A stretch of DNA of 51,685 bases from Loktanella sp. UBA3435 (GTDB taxonomy: Bacteria; Pseudomonadota; Alphaproteobacteria; Rhodobacterales; Rhodobacteraceae). Shown piece by piece: positions 8,598 to 16,592 of this stretch (positions within the stretch are counted from its first letter, which is position 1; each line of letters opens with the position of its first letter). The position numbers were made by a program, and so were the translations under genes. The notes below the pieces were generated by a model. That model ran no database searches. It saw only the letters and a program-made list of their open reading frames with translations, and had not been told where the DNA came from. The stretch lies in the NCBI GenBank assembly GCA_002378665.1, contig DFSO01000013.1, positions 13,727 through 65,411 on the forward strand, read 5' to 3'.

Positions 8598-9163
8598 CAG
8601 ATAAATCCTTCGTTTTCTTCGGCCATTTGCGCGCCTTCGTGGAACATCCATCCCATCGCGAAAAACCCTAAACCGCAAAGCATGATCGTAATGGATGCGC
8701 TATTGAAATAGTAGGTTGCGGCCATATTGCCCACAGCGCCGTCGGCAGGGTTGTTCCATGTGATGATCGGGAATTGGACGATCGTCAGGATCGTATCGAG
8801 GATGAACGTGACAACCAAAGCCGCGCCGAAAACTTGGATACGGCGGCAGGTCTCAACCGCAAAGAAAGCACCTATACGTAGGGTCAACAACATCCGAATG
8901 GCCGCGTAAAAGGTGAACCAAGCCGCGACTGCCACGGTGAGCCAAAGGCGAAAATAGGCGGCCTTTTGGCCAAAGCTGACTGTGGCGCCCTCATCAACCC
9001 AAGTCGTGGCCTCGAACCCGCCCCCGAAGATGAAGGGGCCAATGAAACCAAGTGTGGAGATCGTCCAGTAAAGACAAAACGCGGCTGTGAGGAATGTCAT
9101 AGTCGACGTGAGTAGCCGCACGCGCTTCATGCGCGGATTACCAGAGGAAGGGGTTTGCATCAC
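8597..9163 (-). CDS. DUF2975-type membrane protein
   Basis: A 188-aa membrane protein with four hydrophobic segments: LLTSTMTFLTAAFCLYWTI near the N-terminus, LWLTVAVAAWFTFYAAI, VFGAALVVTFILDTILTIV and the C-terminal ASITIMLCGLGFFAMGWMF. The segment AFFAVETCRRIQVFGAAL between membrane spans 2 and 3 is the recognisable family core (F...E...RI...G). Function unknown; such proteins are normally encoded with a small Xre-type regulator, which follows here with a 1-nt overlap. The ATG at 9163 has AAAGG upstream. Confidence 0.85.
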   Translation of the reverse strand: MMQTPSSGNPRMKRVRLLTSTMTFLTAAFCLYWTISTLGFIGPFIFGGGFEATTWVDEGATVSFGQKAAYFRLWLTVAVAAWFTFYAAIRMLLTLRIGAFFAVETCRRIQVFGAALVVTFILDTILTIVQFPIITWNNPADGAVGNMAATYYFNSASITIMLCGLGFFAMGWMFHEGAQMAEENEGFI

Positions 9164-9257
9164 ATATACCTTTCAGGAGATTAGACGAAAAATAATCATC
9201 TTTCTATTTATATTACTTATTGCAAAGCAGTAAATATATAGCTCAAAGGAGATTCTT

Positions 9258-9692
9258 GTGCGATCCATACTTAAGCCTCTTACGGCCTGCCTTTTTCTTG
9301 GCGCTTGCGGCAGCGTTGTGATGTCAACGGCCGTGGTTCTGGGCATGTCGGCCTCACTCCAATACGATCCCGCAGGATATGAAGTGGCGATCACAATACC
9401 CGAAGGGGTCGATGTGCAAACAGGTGGCGCGACACTCGGCGTCTCCAACGCGAATACGATTCATAGTGTCGACGAGCAGTACACTTATGTATTGGAGCGG
9501 CGTGAAGCACCGGATGGCCAAACCCTGTTTCGGGTGAACCCAACCGACTTGGATGGCCTGCGAGACCTGCAAGCCCGCGTAACCGCTTGGGAAGCAGAAG
9601 ATTCCCGCGCCAACTCAGGCGCGATTTCAGTTTGGGTTTCATTCTGCACCGTCGGTGACGGCCCCGCAAATGACGACGTGTTTGACGTCTGA
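9258..9692 (+). CDS. Predicted lipoprotein, frame closed by an in-frame TGA
   Basis: No named family. The GTG start at 9258 follows AAAGGAGA closely. The 144-aa product has a lipoprotein signal with lipobox LGAC (Cys at residue 17), then a beta-rich periplasmic region with no catalytic motif. The reading frame stops at TGA 9690-9692, directly after VFDV, but the same frame continues with coherent, protein-like codons for 40 more residues to a TGA at 9813-9815. The gene therefore looks like a 185-residue protein interrupted by one nonsense codon (or a sequencing error). It is divergent from the DUF2975 gene, with an AT-rich 94-nt region between them. Confidence 0.75.
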   Translation: MRSILKPLTACLFLGACGSVVMSTAVVLGMSASLQYDPAGYEVAITIPEGVDVQTGGATLGVSNANTIHSVDEQYTYVLERREAPDGQTLFRVNPTDLDGLRDLQARVTAWEAEDSRANSGAISVWVSFCTVGDGPANDDVFDV

Positions 9693-9815
9693 ATCCGTAC
9701 CACACCAGAGGGTCGGTTTATGCCACTTATTCGGGGTGCACAGGTCAAAGATGCCATTGCACTTCTGGAAGAAAATGGCGGTTCGGTGGACGATTACGAG
9801 CCTTGTGCGCAATGA
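9693..9815 (+). pseudogene. Separated C-terminal part of the lipoprotein gene
   Basis: In the same frame as the lipoprotein gene, immediately after its TGA, the sequence encodes IRTTPEGRFMPLIRG followed by a helical segment (VKDAIALLEENGG) and ends DYEPCAQ-stop. It has codon usage like the genes around it, no start codon of its own with a ribosome-binding site, and no reason to exist except as the original C-terminus. Reading through one codon would give a 185-residue lipoprotein with a second Cys near the end. Confidence 0.6.
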
Positions 9816-9934
9816 GTTGAAATTACCGCATTGCGGGACTAGTTTAGATCAACCCTTGCGTTGGTAGAGATACTGGCGCAAGAGGCTGCATTCTGACACG
9901 GCCGTTATTGCGGCGCATACCAAGGACCGCCCTA

Positions 9935-10297
9935 ATGACCACCCTGAAAACTGCCAACAGCGAAAGCATCATGGCTGCCGTCCTGAAATCCCTTGACGAG
10001 AACAAGGCCGAAGAGATTGTGCAGATCAGCCTCGCTGGTAAATCGTCGATGGCGGATCATATGGTGATTGCATCGGGTCGCTCGACCCGTCAGGTGACGT
10101 CAATTGCCGAAAAGCTGGTTGATGCGATTAAACAAGAGTTTGGTATTGTGTCGAAGGTTGAAGGCCGCACCACGGGCGATTGGGTGCTGGTGGATGCTGG
10201 TGATGTGATCGTTCACGTGTTCCGTCCAGAAGTGCGTGAGTTCTATCAGCTTGAGAAGATGTGGCAGCCAGGCATGGGCCCTGCCTCCGAAGAATAA
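9935..10297 (+). CDS. rsfS: Ribosomal silencing factor RsfS
   Basis: RsfS binds ribosomal protein L14 on the 50S subunit and blocks subunit joining when nutrients are scarce. From the ATG at 9935 (AAGGA 8 nt upstream) it has 120 aa, typical for the family; a TTG at 9908 and an ATG at 9971 are also in frame. Family signatures are KSSMADHMVIASGRSTRQV, VEGRTTGDWVLVDAGDVIVHVF and REFYQLEKMW near the C-terminus. It is followed by rlmH with a TAATG overlap, the classic rsfS-rlmH order. First gene of a run leading to ctpA. Confidence 0.96.
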   Translation: MTTLKTANSESIMAAVLKSLDENKAEEIVQISLAGKSSMADHMVIASGRSTRQVTSIAEKLVDAIKQEFGIVSKVEGRTTGDWVLVDAGDVIVHVFRPEVREFYQLEKMWQPGMGPASEE

Positions 10298-10767
10298 TGC
10301 GTGTGCATATTTGCGCTGTGGGCCGTTTGCGAAAAGGGCCCGAGCGCGATCTTTACGACGATTACCTGACACGATTTGACCGCACGGGCCGCGCCCTTGC
10401 CCTTGGTCCTGCGCAACTGATTGAGGTTGAGGACAAGAAGGGTGGCGGGATGCCTGCTGAGGCTGCACTTTTGGAGCGCGCTATTCCAACTGGGTCTTTG
10501 ATCTGCGTGATGGACGAGCGTGGGAAAGTGCAGAGCTCCCCTGAATTTGCTGATATGCTAGGCCAATGGCGCGACCAAGGCCGACAGGATGTTGCCTTTG
10601 TTATTGGTGGTGCGGATGGCATTGATCCAAACTTGCGGGACCGTGCCGATGCCGCCTTGTCGTTTGGCAAGATGGTTTGGCCGCATATGCTCGTGCGTGT
10701 GATGCTGGCCGAACAGTTGTACCGTGCTGCTTCGATATTATCGAATGGACCGTATCATCGGGTCTAA
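10297..10767 (+). CDS. rlmH: 23S rRNA (pseudouridine1915-N3)-methyltransferase RlmH
   Basis: SPOUT-class methyltransferase that methylates pseudouridine 1915 in helix 69 of 23S rRNA, using SAM bound in a C-terminal trefoil knot. The 156-aa length is standard. Visible features are the N-terminal VHICAVGRLRKGPE, the VIGGADGIDP SAM-site loop, SFGKMVWPHMLVRVMLAEQLYRA and the characteristic end HPY-type motif (here GPYHRV). The ATG overlaps the rsfS stop by one base. About 120 nt separate it from gpmI. Confidence 0.96.
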   Translation: MRVHICAVGRLRKGPERDLYDDYLTRFDRTGRALALGPAQLIEVEDKKGGGMPAEAALLERAIPTGSLICVMDERGKVQSSPEFADMLGQWRDQGRQDVAFVIGGADGIDPNLRDRADAALSFGKMVWPHMLVRVMLAEQLYRAASILSNGPYHRV

Positions 10768-10888
10768 CCATTTTTCGACGCAAAATGGATGCCTCCGGCG
10801 GGAGTTTCAGAGGACATAGAAAGTTGGGGTGTTCCGTGTTGGCTGCAAATGAGGTAGACGGACATCAAGCGATTTGGAGACCCTTATT

Positions 10889-12403
10889 ATGATGACGCCG
10901 AAGCCTGTTGTTCTTTGTATTCTTGATGGTTGGGGATTGCGCGATGATCCTATTGGGAACGCACCGCTTTTGGCCAATACACCAAATTTTGATGCCATCA
11001 TGCGTGGGCCGCATGCGCAGCTATTGACCCATGGGAATGATGCTGGCTTGCCGACTGGGCAGATGGGCAATTCCGAGGTAGGCCATACCAATATTGGTGC
11101 TGGCCGCGTTGTTGCGATGGATTTGGGACAGATCGAGTTGTCGATTGAGGATGGCAGCTTTGCCACTCAAGAGGCGATTGTTGCGTTTATTGCAAAGATG
11201 AAAGCCTCTGGTGGGACGGCCCATTTGATGGGCGTTGTGTCTGATGGAGGGGTGCATGGTCATGTCGCGCATATCGTTGCTGCGGCAAAGGCGCTGGATG
11301 TGGCAGGAGTGCCATGTGTCCTACATGCAATTACAGATGGTCGCGATGTGGCACCGCAGAGCGCTGAAGCGTTTATGGTAGAATTACAGGCGGAGTTACC
11401 TGCGGCAACCAAGATCGTGACCGTGATTGGCCGCTATTATGCGATGGACCGTGATAACCGTTGGGAGCGGGTTCAGACGGCTTATGATGCTATGGTGTTG
11501 GGACACGGCGCTAAGGCCACCGATCCAATGGCTGCGATTTCCGCGTCATATGCGGATGGTAAGACCGATGAGTTTATACCAGCCACGGTCATTGGCGACT
11601 ATGCTGGATTTGCAGCGGGAGACGGGCTGTTTTGCCTGAACTTCCGCTCGGATCGCGCACGAGAGATTTTGGCCGCGATTGCCGATCCTTCGTTTGATGG
11701 CTTTCCGCGTGAGATGCCGAAACTGGCCGCACTTTTGGGCATGGTCAGCTATTCTGATGCGCATGATGCATGGTTCGAGACTGTGTTCCCAAAACGCGAT
11801 ATTCAAAACACTTTGGGTGCTTGGGTTGCCAAACACGGGCTGAAACAGTTCCGCTTGGCCGAGACAGAGAAGTATCCGCATGTGACGTTTTTCCTCAATG
11901 GCGGCATCGAGGTGCCAGAGGTTGGCGAGGATCGTTTCATGCCGAAATCGCCCAAAGTCGCGACCTATGATTTGCAACCTGAGATGTCGTCATCCGAGGT
12001 GACTGCCGCCTTTGTTGAGGCGATTGGCAAAGGATATGACCTGATCGTCACCAATTATGCGAACCCCGATATGGTCGGTCATACAGGCATCGTCGAGGCT
12101 GGGATTGCGGCCTGTGAATCGGTGGATCGTGGATTGGGTGAAGTCATTGCTGCATTGAAGGCTGCGGGCGGCGCGATGATCGTCACCGCCGATCACGGCA
12201 ATTGCGAGACGATGATTGATCCCGAAACTGGCGGGCCGCATACGTCGCATACGCTGAACCCTGTGCCTGTCGCGCTTGTCGGCGGCCCTGACGGTGTGAG
12301 CCTGCGTGAGGGGCGACTTGCCGATTTGGCGCCCACGCTGCTTGATTTGATGGGGCTGGACTTGCCGCCTGAAATGACCGGTCGGACGTTAATCGTTCGA
12401 TGA
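10889..12403 (+). CDS. gpmI: 2,3-bisphosphoglycerate-independent phosphoglycerate mutase
   Basis: Glycolytic/gluconeogenic enzyme that interconverts 3- and 2-phosphoglycerate by way of a phosphoserine and two manganese ions. With the ATG at 10889 (GGAGA 8 nt upstream; a second ATG follows at once) it has 504 aa, the full length. The metal ligand D13 in LDGWG and the phosphorylated serine S62 in QMGNSEVGH are in place; the C-terminal alkaline-phosphatase-fold motifs NYANPDMVGHTG and TADHGNCE supply the other metal ligands. Its stop overlaps the start of the EnvC-like gene (ATGA). Confidence 0.97.
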   Translation: MMTPKPVVLCILDGWGLRDDPIGNAPLLANTPNFDAIMRGPHAQLLTHGNDAGLPTGQMGNSEVGHTNIGAGRVVAMDLGQIELSIEDGSFATQEAIVAFIAKMKASGGTAHLMGVVSDGGVHGHVAHIVAAAKALDVAGVPCVLHAITDGRDVAPQSAEAFMVELQAELPAATKIVTVIGRYYAMDRDNRWERVQTAYDAMVLGHGAKATDPMAAISASYADGKTDEFIPATVIGDYAGFAAGDGLFCLNFRSDRAREILAAIADPSFDGFPREMPKLAALLGMVSYSDAHDAWFETVFPKRDIQNTLGAWVAKHGLKQFRLAETEKYPHVTFFLNGGIEVPEVGEDRFMPKSPKVATYDLQPEMSSSEVTAAFVEAIGKGYDLIVTNYANPDMVGHTGIVEAGIAACESVDRGLGEVIAALKAAGGAMIVTADHGNCETMIDPETGGPHTSHTLNPVPVALVGGPDGVSLREGRLADLAPTLLDLMGLDLPPEMTGRTLIVR

Positions 12404-13515
12404 TCCGACTGGCCCTCCTCTTTTGGTTGATGGCAAGTGCCGTTGCTGCGCAAACTCCATCCGAGGCGGCAGCGGCGGCATCAAACCGTTTGGCGCAAGC
12501 GGGCCAAAGCCTTGCCGCCGCAGGGAGCGCCCGTGACCGCGTGTCGGCCCTGACAGAAACCGTTCGCGCATATGAGGACGGGCTGGTCGCCATGCGCGAC
12601 GGATTGCGCCGTGCGGCGATCCAAGAGAAAACAGTCTCAACGGCTTTGGCTGCAAAATCGGATGAGGTGGGGCGTCTTTTAGGTGTGCTCGAAACCATAG
12701 GTCGTGCCCCAACGCCGTTATTGATGCTGCACCCTTCAGGGCCTGTGGGCACGGCACGGTCAGGTATGATGTTGGCTGACGTGACCCCCGCGATCCAGTC
12801 CGAGGTTGCGGAATTACGCATACAGCTCGAAGAAATCGCGCTGCTGCGCACCTTACAACAAAATGCGGCAGAGACCTTGCAAGAAGGGCTGGAGGGCGCA
12901 CAAGAAGCGCGGGCTGCTCTGTCACAGGCTGTTTCGGATCGTACAGATTTACCACAACGATTTACCGAAGACCCCATTCAAACCGCGTTGCTGCTTGCGA
13001 GCACTGAGACGTTGGAAGCGTTTTCAAGCGGATTGTCGGACGCATTTATTAGCGACGAAAGCCCTGTTGATGCCCGTGCACAAAAAGGCAGCCTGCCGCT
13101 TCCTTTGCAGGGGCAATTGTTGCGTGCATTTGATGCGCCAGATGCGGCAGGCATTCGCAGGCCTGGAGTCATTATTGCAGGGCGCCCTCGCGCGCTTGTG
13201 ACGTCTCCTGCCGCTGCAACAATTCTATTTCGCGGGCCTTTGCTCGACTATGGCAATGTGGTCATTCTGGAACCCGCCGCAGACGTGCTTTTTGTCATTG
13301 CGGGGCTGGAAGAAGTCTTTGGAGAAGCGGGTCAAGTGATCCCCCAAGGGTCGCCAATTGGTCTGCTTGGCGGAGATGCGCCGAATACTAACGGAAATTT
13401 GACTGGAAACGGGTCAAACGAGGGGGGTGTGGCCACACAAACCCTTTATCTTGAGGTCAGAGACGGGCAAAGTCCCGTAAACCCAGCCGACTGGTTCGTG
13501 CTGGACGCCAGATAG
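12400..13515 (+). CDS. EnvC-like murein hydrolase activator, degenerate LytM domain
   Basis: Periplasmic protein of the EnvC/NlpD type, which activates cell-division amidases rather than cutting peptidoglycan itself. The 371-aa product has a signal peptide (LLFWLMASAVAAQ), a long Ala/Glu/Gln/Arg-rich coiled-coil region (about residues 25-190) and a C-terminal LytM-like domain (about 255-371: LDYGNVVILEP, GQVIPQGSPIGLLGG, LYLEVRDGQSPVNPADWF). The zinc ligands of true M23 peptidases are absent: the usual H-x-H before the last strand reads LYLEVR. This agrees with an activator role. It overlaps gpmI by 4 nt and is followed at 10 nt by ctpA, the common alphaproteobacterial order. Confidence 0.9.
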   Translation: MIRLALLFWLMASAVAAQTPSEAAAAASNRLAQAGQSLAAAGSARDRVSALTETVRAYEDGLVAMRDGLRRAAIQEKTVSTALAAKSDEVGRLLGVLETIGRAPTPLLMLHPSGPVGTARSGMMLADVTPAIQSEVAELRIQLEEIALLRTLQQNAAETLQEGLEGAQEARAALSQAVSDRTDLPQRFTEDPIQTALLLASTETLEAFSSGLSDAFISDESPVDARAQKGSLPLPLQGQLLRAFDAPDAAGIRRPGVIIAGRPRALVTSPAAATILFRGPLLDYGNVVILEPAADVLFVIAGLEEVFGEAGQVIPQGSPIGLLGGDAPNTNGNLTGNGSNEGGVATQTLYLEVRDGQSPVNPADWFVLDAR

Positions 13516-13525
13516 GACAAAACAC

Positions 13526-14860
13526 ATGAAGAAGCTTTTGATGGCCGCCGGTGGTGGTACAATTATGGGTCTGCTCGCAACGACGCAGATCGCAGCCCCC
13601 CTGCTCGCCCAAGAAGCTGCAAACAATAGCAGCGTCTACGAACAGCTTGATCTATTTGGTGATATTTTCGAGCGTATCCGTGCAGGCTATGTAGAAGACG
13701 TCAACGAGAAGGACCTGATTGAAGCGGCCATTAACGGCATGCTTACATCTTTGGATCCGCACTCTAGCTACCTATCAGCCGACGATGCTGCCGCAATGCA
13801 AGTGCAGACGCGCGGCGAATTTGGCGGCCTTGGGATCGAAGTGACCCAAGAAGAAGGCTGGGTGAAAGTTGTCTCACCGATGGATGGCACGCCAGCGGAC
13901 GCCGCAGGCATTCTTGCAGGTGACTTTATCACCGCGGTTGATGGCGAAAACGTTCTTGGCCTCACGCTAGACCAAGCCGTTGAAATGATGCGCGGGCCTG
14001 TTGGGTCCGAGATTATCATCACCGTTGTCCGCGAGGGCGAGATTGAACCGTTTGATGTGTCGATTATCCGTGACACGATTAAGCTGACTGCTGTGCGGTC
14101 GCGGACCGAGGGCAATTCTGTCGTCTTGCGCATCGCGACCTTTAGCGACCAGACATTCCCCGACCTTGAAGCTGGCTTTAAAAAGCAGGTTGAAGAGGCT
14201 GGTGGTCTCGACAATGTTGACGGGATCATTCTTGATTTGCGCAACAACCCCGGTGGTTTGCTGAACCAAGCGATTTATGTCTCTGATGCTTTCCTAGAGG
14301 CTGGCGAGATTGTCTCGACCCGTGGTCGTGAAGCCCAAGATAGTGACCGTTACAATGCCGCGGCTGGCGATCTGGCCGAGGGAAAACCAATCGTTGTCTT
14401 GATCAATGGCGGCTCTGCTTCGGCATCGGAAATCGTTGCAGGTGCGTTGCAAGATCACCGTCGCGCCATCGTGATTGGTACAAAGTCATTTGGTAAAGGG
14501 TCTGTCCAGACGGTTGTGCCGCTTCAGGGTGACGGCGCAATGCGCCTGACCACTGCACGCTACTATACGCCGTCAGGTCGTTCGATCCAGAACTTGGGCA
14601 TTTCGCCAGACATCATCGTAGAGCAGCCACGTCCCAAGCCCGCCGTCGAAGGCGAAGAGGCCCAGGCACCAAAGCTGCGTTCTGAAGCTGACCTGCGTGG
14701 GTCACTCGATAACGACAGCCTGACCGAAGATGAAATCCGCCAGATCGAAGAGGACCGCACACGCGCCGAGGCTGCTGCGGCGCTGCGTGAAGACGATTAT
14801 CAACTTGCTTATGCGATTGATATCCTCAAGGGTCTGAACGCTCTCGGCCCGAAAGAGTAA
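13526..14860 (+). CDS. ctpA: Carboxy-terminal processing protease, S41 family
   Basis: Exported serine protease that trims C-termini of envelope proteins and, in several proteobacteria, peptidoglycan hydrolases. The 444-aa protein has a signal peptide (GGGTIMGLLATTQIAAPLLAQ), an N-terminal helical part with LDPHSSYL, a PDZ domain (about residues 95-180, starting GGLGIEV) and the S41 core with the Ser/Lys dyad S299 (GSASASEI) and K324 (FGKGSVQ). A charged, variable tail follows. It is the last gene of the rsfS-to-ctpA run and is closed by an intrinsic terminator. Activity on division-related hydrolases together with the EnvC-like protein is inferred from adjacency. Confidence 0.96.
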   Translation: MKKLLMAAGGGTIMGLLATTQIAAPLLAQEAANNSSVYEQLDLFGDIFERIRAGYVEDVNEKDLIEAAINGMLTSLDPHSSYLSADDAAAMQVQTRGEFGGLGIEVTQEEGWVKVVSPMDGTPADAAGILAGDFITAVDGENVLGLTLDQAVEMMRGPVGSEIIITVVREGEIEPFDVSIIRDTIKLTAVRSRTEGNSVVLRIATFSDQTFPDLEAGFKKQVEEAGGLDNVDGIILDLRNNPGGLLNQAIYVSDAFLEAGEIVSTRGREAQDSDRYNAAAGDLAEGKPIVVLINGGSASASEIVAGALQDHRRAIVIGTKSFGKGSVQTVVPLQGDGAMRLTTARYYTPSGRSIQNLGISPDIIVEQPRPKPAVEGEEAQAPKLRSEADLRGSLDNDSLTEDEIRQIEEDRTRAEAAAALREDDYQLAYAIDILKGLNALGPKE

Positions 14861-14880
14861 GCGTTTCCAAATGATTGAAA

Positions 14881-14916
14881 GCCGCCCGACCAGAGATGGT
14901 AAGGGCGGCTTTTTTT
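14881..14916 (+). terminator. Intrinsic terminator after ctpA
   Basis: GCCGCCC (14881-14887) pairs with GGGCGGC (14903-14909), with a 15-nt loop, and is followed directly by seven T residues. It starts 20 nt after the ctpA stop. On the other strand an A-run precedes the stem, so it may also serve the convergent methyltransferase gene. Confidence 0.88.
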
Positions 14917-14924
14917 GTGCGCAT

Positions 14925-15476
14925 TTATATAAACCGTCTGACGCGGGCGCGGTAAATATTATAAGCATGGCCATAGCGCTCTGCGAGCCAAGTTTCCTCG
15001 GCAAAGGGTGCGGCAAAGAGACAAAGGCATGCCCCAACCCCGACTATCATACTTGTGGGTGCGGCACTCATGAGCCCCCAACCGATGACAATAGCCAAAT
15101 CGGCCACATATTGTGGATTGCGCGAATAGGCGTAGAGCCCCTGCGTTCTTAGCGTTCCTTGCGCACCTCCAGTTTGGCTGATCCCGAAGCGGGCAACTTC
15201 TGACCACACACCAAGGTTGCCAACCAAAATGAGCGGAAGACCGATCCCGAATCTGACCCAATCCGGCAGCCAGTCAACAGCGCCCCACTGTAAGAATGCA
15301 GGCACGACAATGCAGCTGGCGAGTCCTGCTGTAGCGCCCCAAACGAGAAGCGCCGTGCTTTTGTCGTAGGTATCAGGAGGCCAGACGCGTCGGTCTGGAA
15401 CGTAGATTGACCATAGGATAGCGAGGAGCACAGCGGTGCAGATCGAAAGCCCTAAGATGAGCAGGAACCAGTCCAT
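14925..15476 (-). CDS. Isoprenylcysteine-carboxyl-methyltransferase-like membrane protein
   Basis: Polytopic membrane protein of the ICMT/PEMT-like methyltransferase group. The ATG at 15476 overlaps the stop of the upstream transporter (TGATG) and gives 183 aa. Five hydrophobic stretches are visible, and the C-terminal part has the recognisable core: TQGLYAYSRNPQYVADL (the R-N-P-x-Y motif) and, near the end, E-E-x-x-L-x-x-R-Y-G-x-x-Y-x-x-Y (EETWLAERYGHAYNIY), which forms the SAM/substrate site in the family. The substrate is unknown. It ends next to the ctpA terminator and is the distal gene of the MerR-controlled transporter unit, so metal- or stress-linked expression is inferred. Confidence 0.85.
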   Translation of the reverse strand: MDWFLLILGLSICTAVLLAILWSIYVPDRRVWPPDTYDKSTALLVWGATAGLASCIVVPAFLQWGAVDWLPDWVRFGIGLPLILVGNLGVWSEVARFGISQTGGAQGTLRTQGLYAYSRNPQYVADLAIVIGWGLMSAAPTSMIVGVGACLCLFAAPFAEETWLAERYGHAYNIYRARVRRFI

Positions 15477-16102
15477 CAATGCACCTTTGATGTCTGGTGA
15501 TGTTGCTCGGCGCGGGCTTGTTTGAGAATCTGCACTGCCGAGGTTAGGAACAGCCCCGCCATGATACCTGCCACGATCAGGTCGGGCCAACCTGTTGACG
15601 TCCTCCAGACCCCAAGTGCCGCAACCATCACGGCCACGTTGCCGATAGCGTCATTGCGCGAGCACAGCCAAACCGAGCGAACGTTTGCATCCCCGTCTTT
15701 GTATTTCACGAGGATGAGCACGCTGGCGAGATTGGCCAAAAGAGCCAGAAATCCAATGATCCCCATCACACCTGCCTCAGGCACGCCAGTATAAAACACG
15801 CGGTAGAGCGTGGTGCCAAACACCCAAAGCCCCATGAGAAGCAGGCTAATCCCTTTGGCCATGGCCGCTGTCGAGCGCACCTTGAGAGATGCACCAATGA
15901 CCGCCAGTGAGATGCCGTAGGTCAAAGCGTCCGCTGCAAAATCGAGTGCGTCGGCTTGCAAGGCTTGGCTTTGCGCCACCTGCCCTGCTGTCATCTCGAC
16001 CCCGAACATGACCGCGTTGATCGCGATCACAAGCCAGAGCCTTCGCTTGTAGTCGTCTGATACGCCATCGAATGACGTGTGGTGGCCGCAACTGGCTGAC
16101 AT
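15476..16102 (-). CDS. Cation-efflux (CDF-like) transporter
   Basis: Inner-membrane cation transporter related to the cation diffusion facilitator family. From the ATG at 16102 (AAAGGGGA upstream) it has 208 aa with six hydrophobic segments and a Cys/His N-terminus (SASCGHH) that could bind metal. The second membrane segment carries an acidic pair in LQADALDFAADALTYG, at the place of the CDF metal site, but the fifth segment has SRNDAIGN where typical CDFs have HxxxD; the site is therefore non-standard and the protein lacks the usual long cytoplasmic C-terminal domain. It is divergent from a ZntR/CueR-like MerR gene with a MerR-type promoter between them, which supports an efflux role. The metal cannot be read from sequence. 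Confidence 0.87.
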   Translation of the reverse strand: MSASCGHHTSFDGVSDDYKRRLWLVIAINAVMFGVEMTAGQVAQSQALQADALDFAADALTYGISLAVIGASLKVRSTAAMAKGISLLLMGLWVFGTTLYRVFYTGVPEAGVMGIIGFLALLANLASVLILVKYKDGDANVRSVWLCSRNDAIGNVAVMVAALGVWRTSTGWPDLIVAGIMAGLFLTSAVQILKQARAEQHHQTSKVH

Positions 16103-16133
16103 GAGAATCCCCTTTTGATATCTGCTCACCGAT

Positions 16134-16164
16134 AGTGTAATTGCTCTAGTGACTAGAGGTTCAA
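16134..16164 (-). promoter_or_regulatory. MerR-type promoter and operator of the transporter operon
   Basis: On the minus strand TTGAAC (16164-16159) and TACACT (16139-16134) are separated by 19 bp instead of 17. The spacer contains a near-perfect palindrome, CTCTAGT-C-ACTAGAG (16144-16158). Over-long spacing with a dyad inside it is the hallmark of promoters activated by MerR proteins, which untwist the DNA. The site lies between the transporter start (16102) and the MerR start (16176), so it should also affect merR transcription. Confidence 0.82.
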
Positions 16165-16175
16165 GAGGTATTTTC

Positions 16176-16592
16176 ATGTTTTCAATTGGCGAGCTTTCCA
16201 AGCGTACGGGCGTGAAGGTGCCTACGATCCGGTATTACGAGCAAATGGGTTTAATTGCGCCCTTGGAGCGCACCGAGGGCAACCAGCGCCGCTATGGCAA
16301 GCCCGAGTTAGAACAACTTGGCTTTATCAAACATGGCCGCGAATTGGGGTTTTCGATTGACGCGATTTCGTCGCTGATTGCCCTGCACGACCACCCCGAT
16401 CGGACCTGCGCAGAGGCGACCGAGATTGCCCAATCGCAATTGGCAGACGTGCGTGCAAAAATCGCGAAACTGACAGCGTTGGAGACTGAATTGACCCGTC
16501 TGGCAAAGGCATGTGACGGGGATGGCATTGCGGGTGACTGTAATGTGCTGGCAGCCCTTGCGGACCACCAGCTTTGTGCGGCGGATCACTAG
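16176..16592 (+). CDS. MerR-family metal-responsive regulator (ZntR/CadR-like)
   Basis: Transcription activator of the metal-sensing MerR branch, 138 aa from the ATG at 16176 (AGAGGT upstream). The N-terminal winged HTH is clear (FSIGELSKRTGVKVPTIRYYEQ, then NQRRYG), followed by the dimerisation coiled coil (about 80-112). Cysteines at C78, C113, C122 and C134 match the positions of zinc ligands in ZntR (C79, C114/115, C124 and a C-terminal Cys), so zinc, cadmium or cobalt sensing is likelier than copper. It is divergent from the cation transporter and should activate it from the 19-bp-spaced promoter. Its stop overlaps the convergent flavoprotein gene by 4 nt. Confidence 0.92.
   Translation: MFSIGELSKRTGVKVPTIRYYEQMGLIAPLERTEGNQRRYGKPELEQLGFIKHGRELGFSIDAISSLIALHDHPDRTCAEATEIAQSQLADVRAKIAKLTALETELTRLAKACDGDGIAGDCNVLAALADHQLCAADH

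Noticed and set aside
9690..9692. TGA as a selenocysteine codon
   Set aside because: The product is not from a known selenoprotein family, no selenocysteine genes are in the window, and no convincing SECIS element was seen; a nonsense mutation is simpler.
9817..9845. Promoter before rsfS (TTGAAA and TAGTTT, 17-nt spacing)
   Set aside because: The -10 match is only three of six bases; too weak to list.
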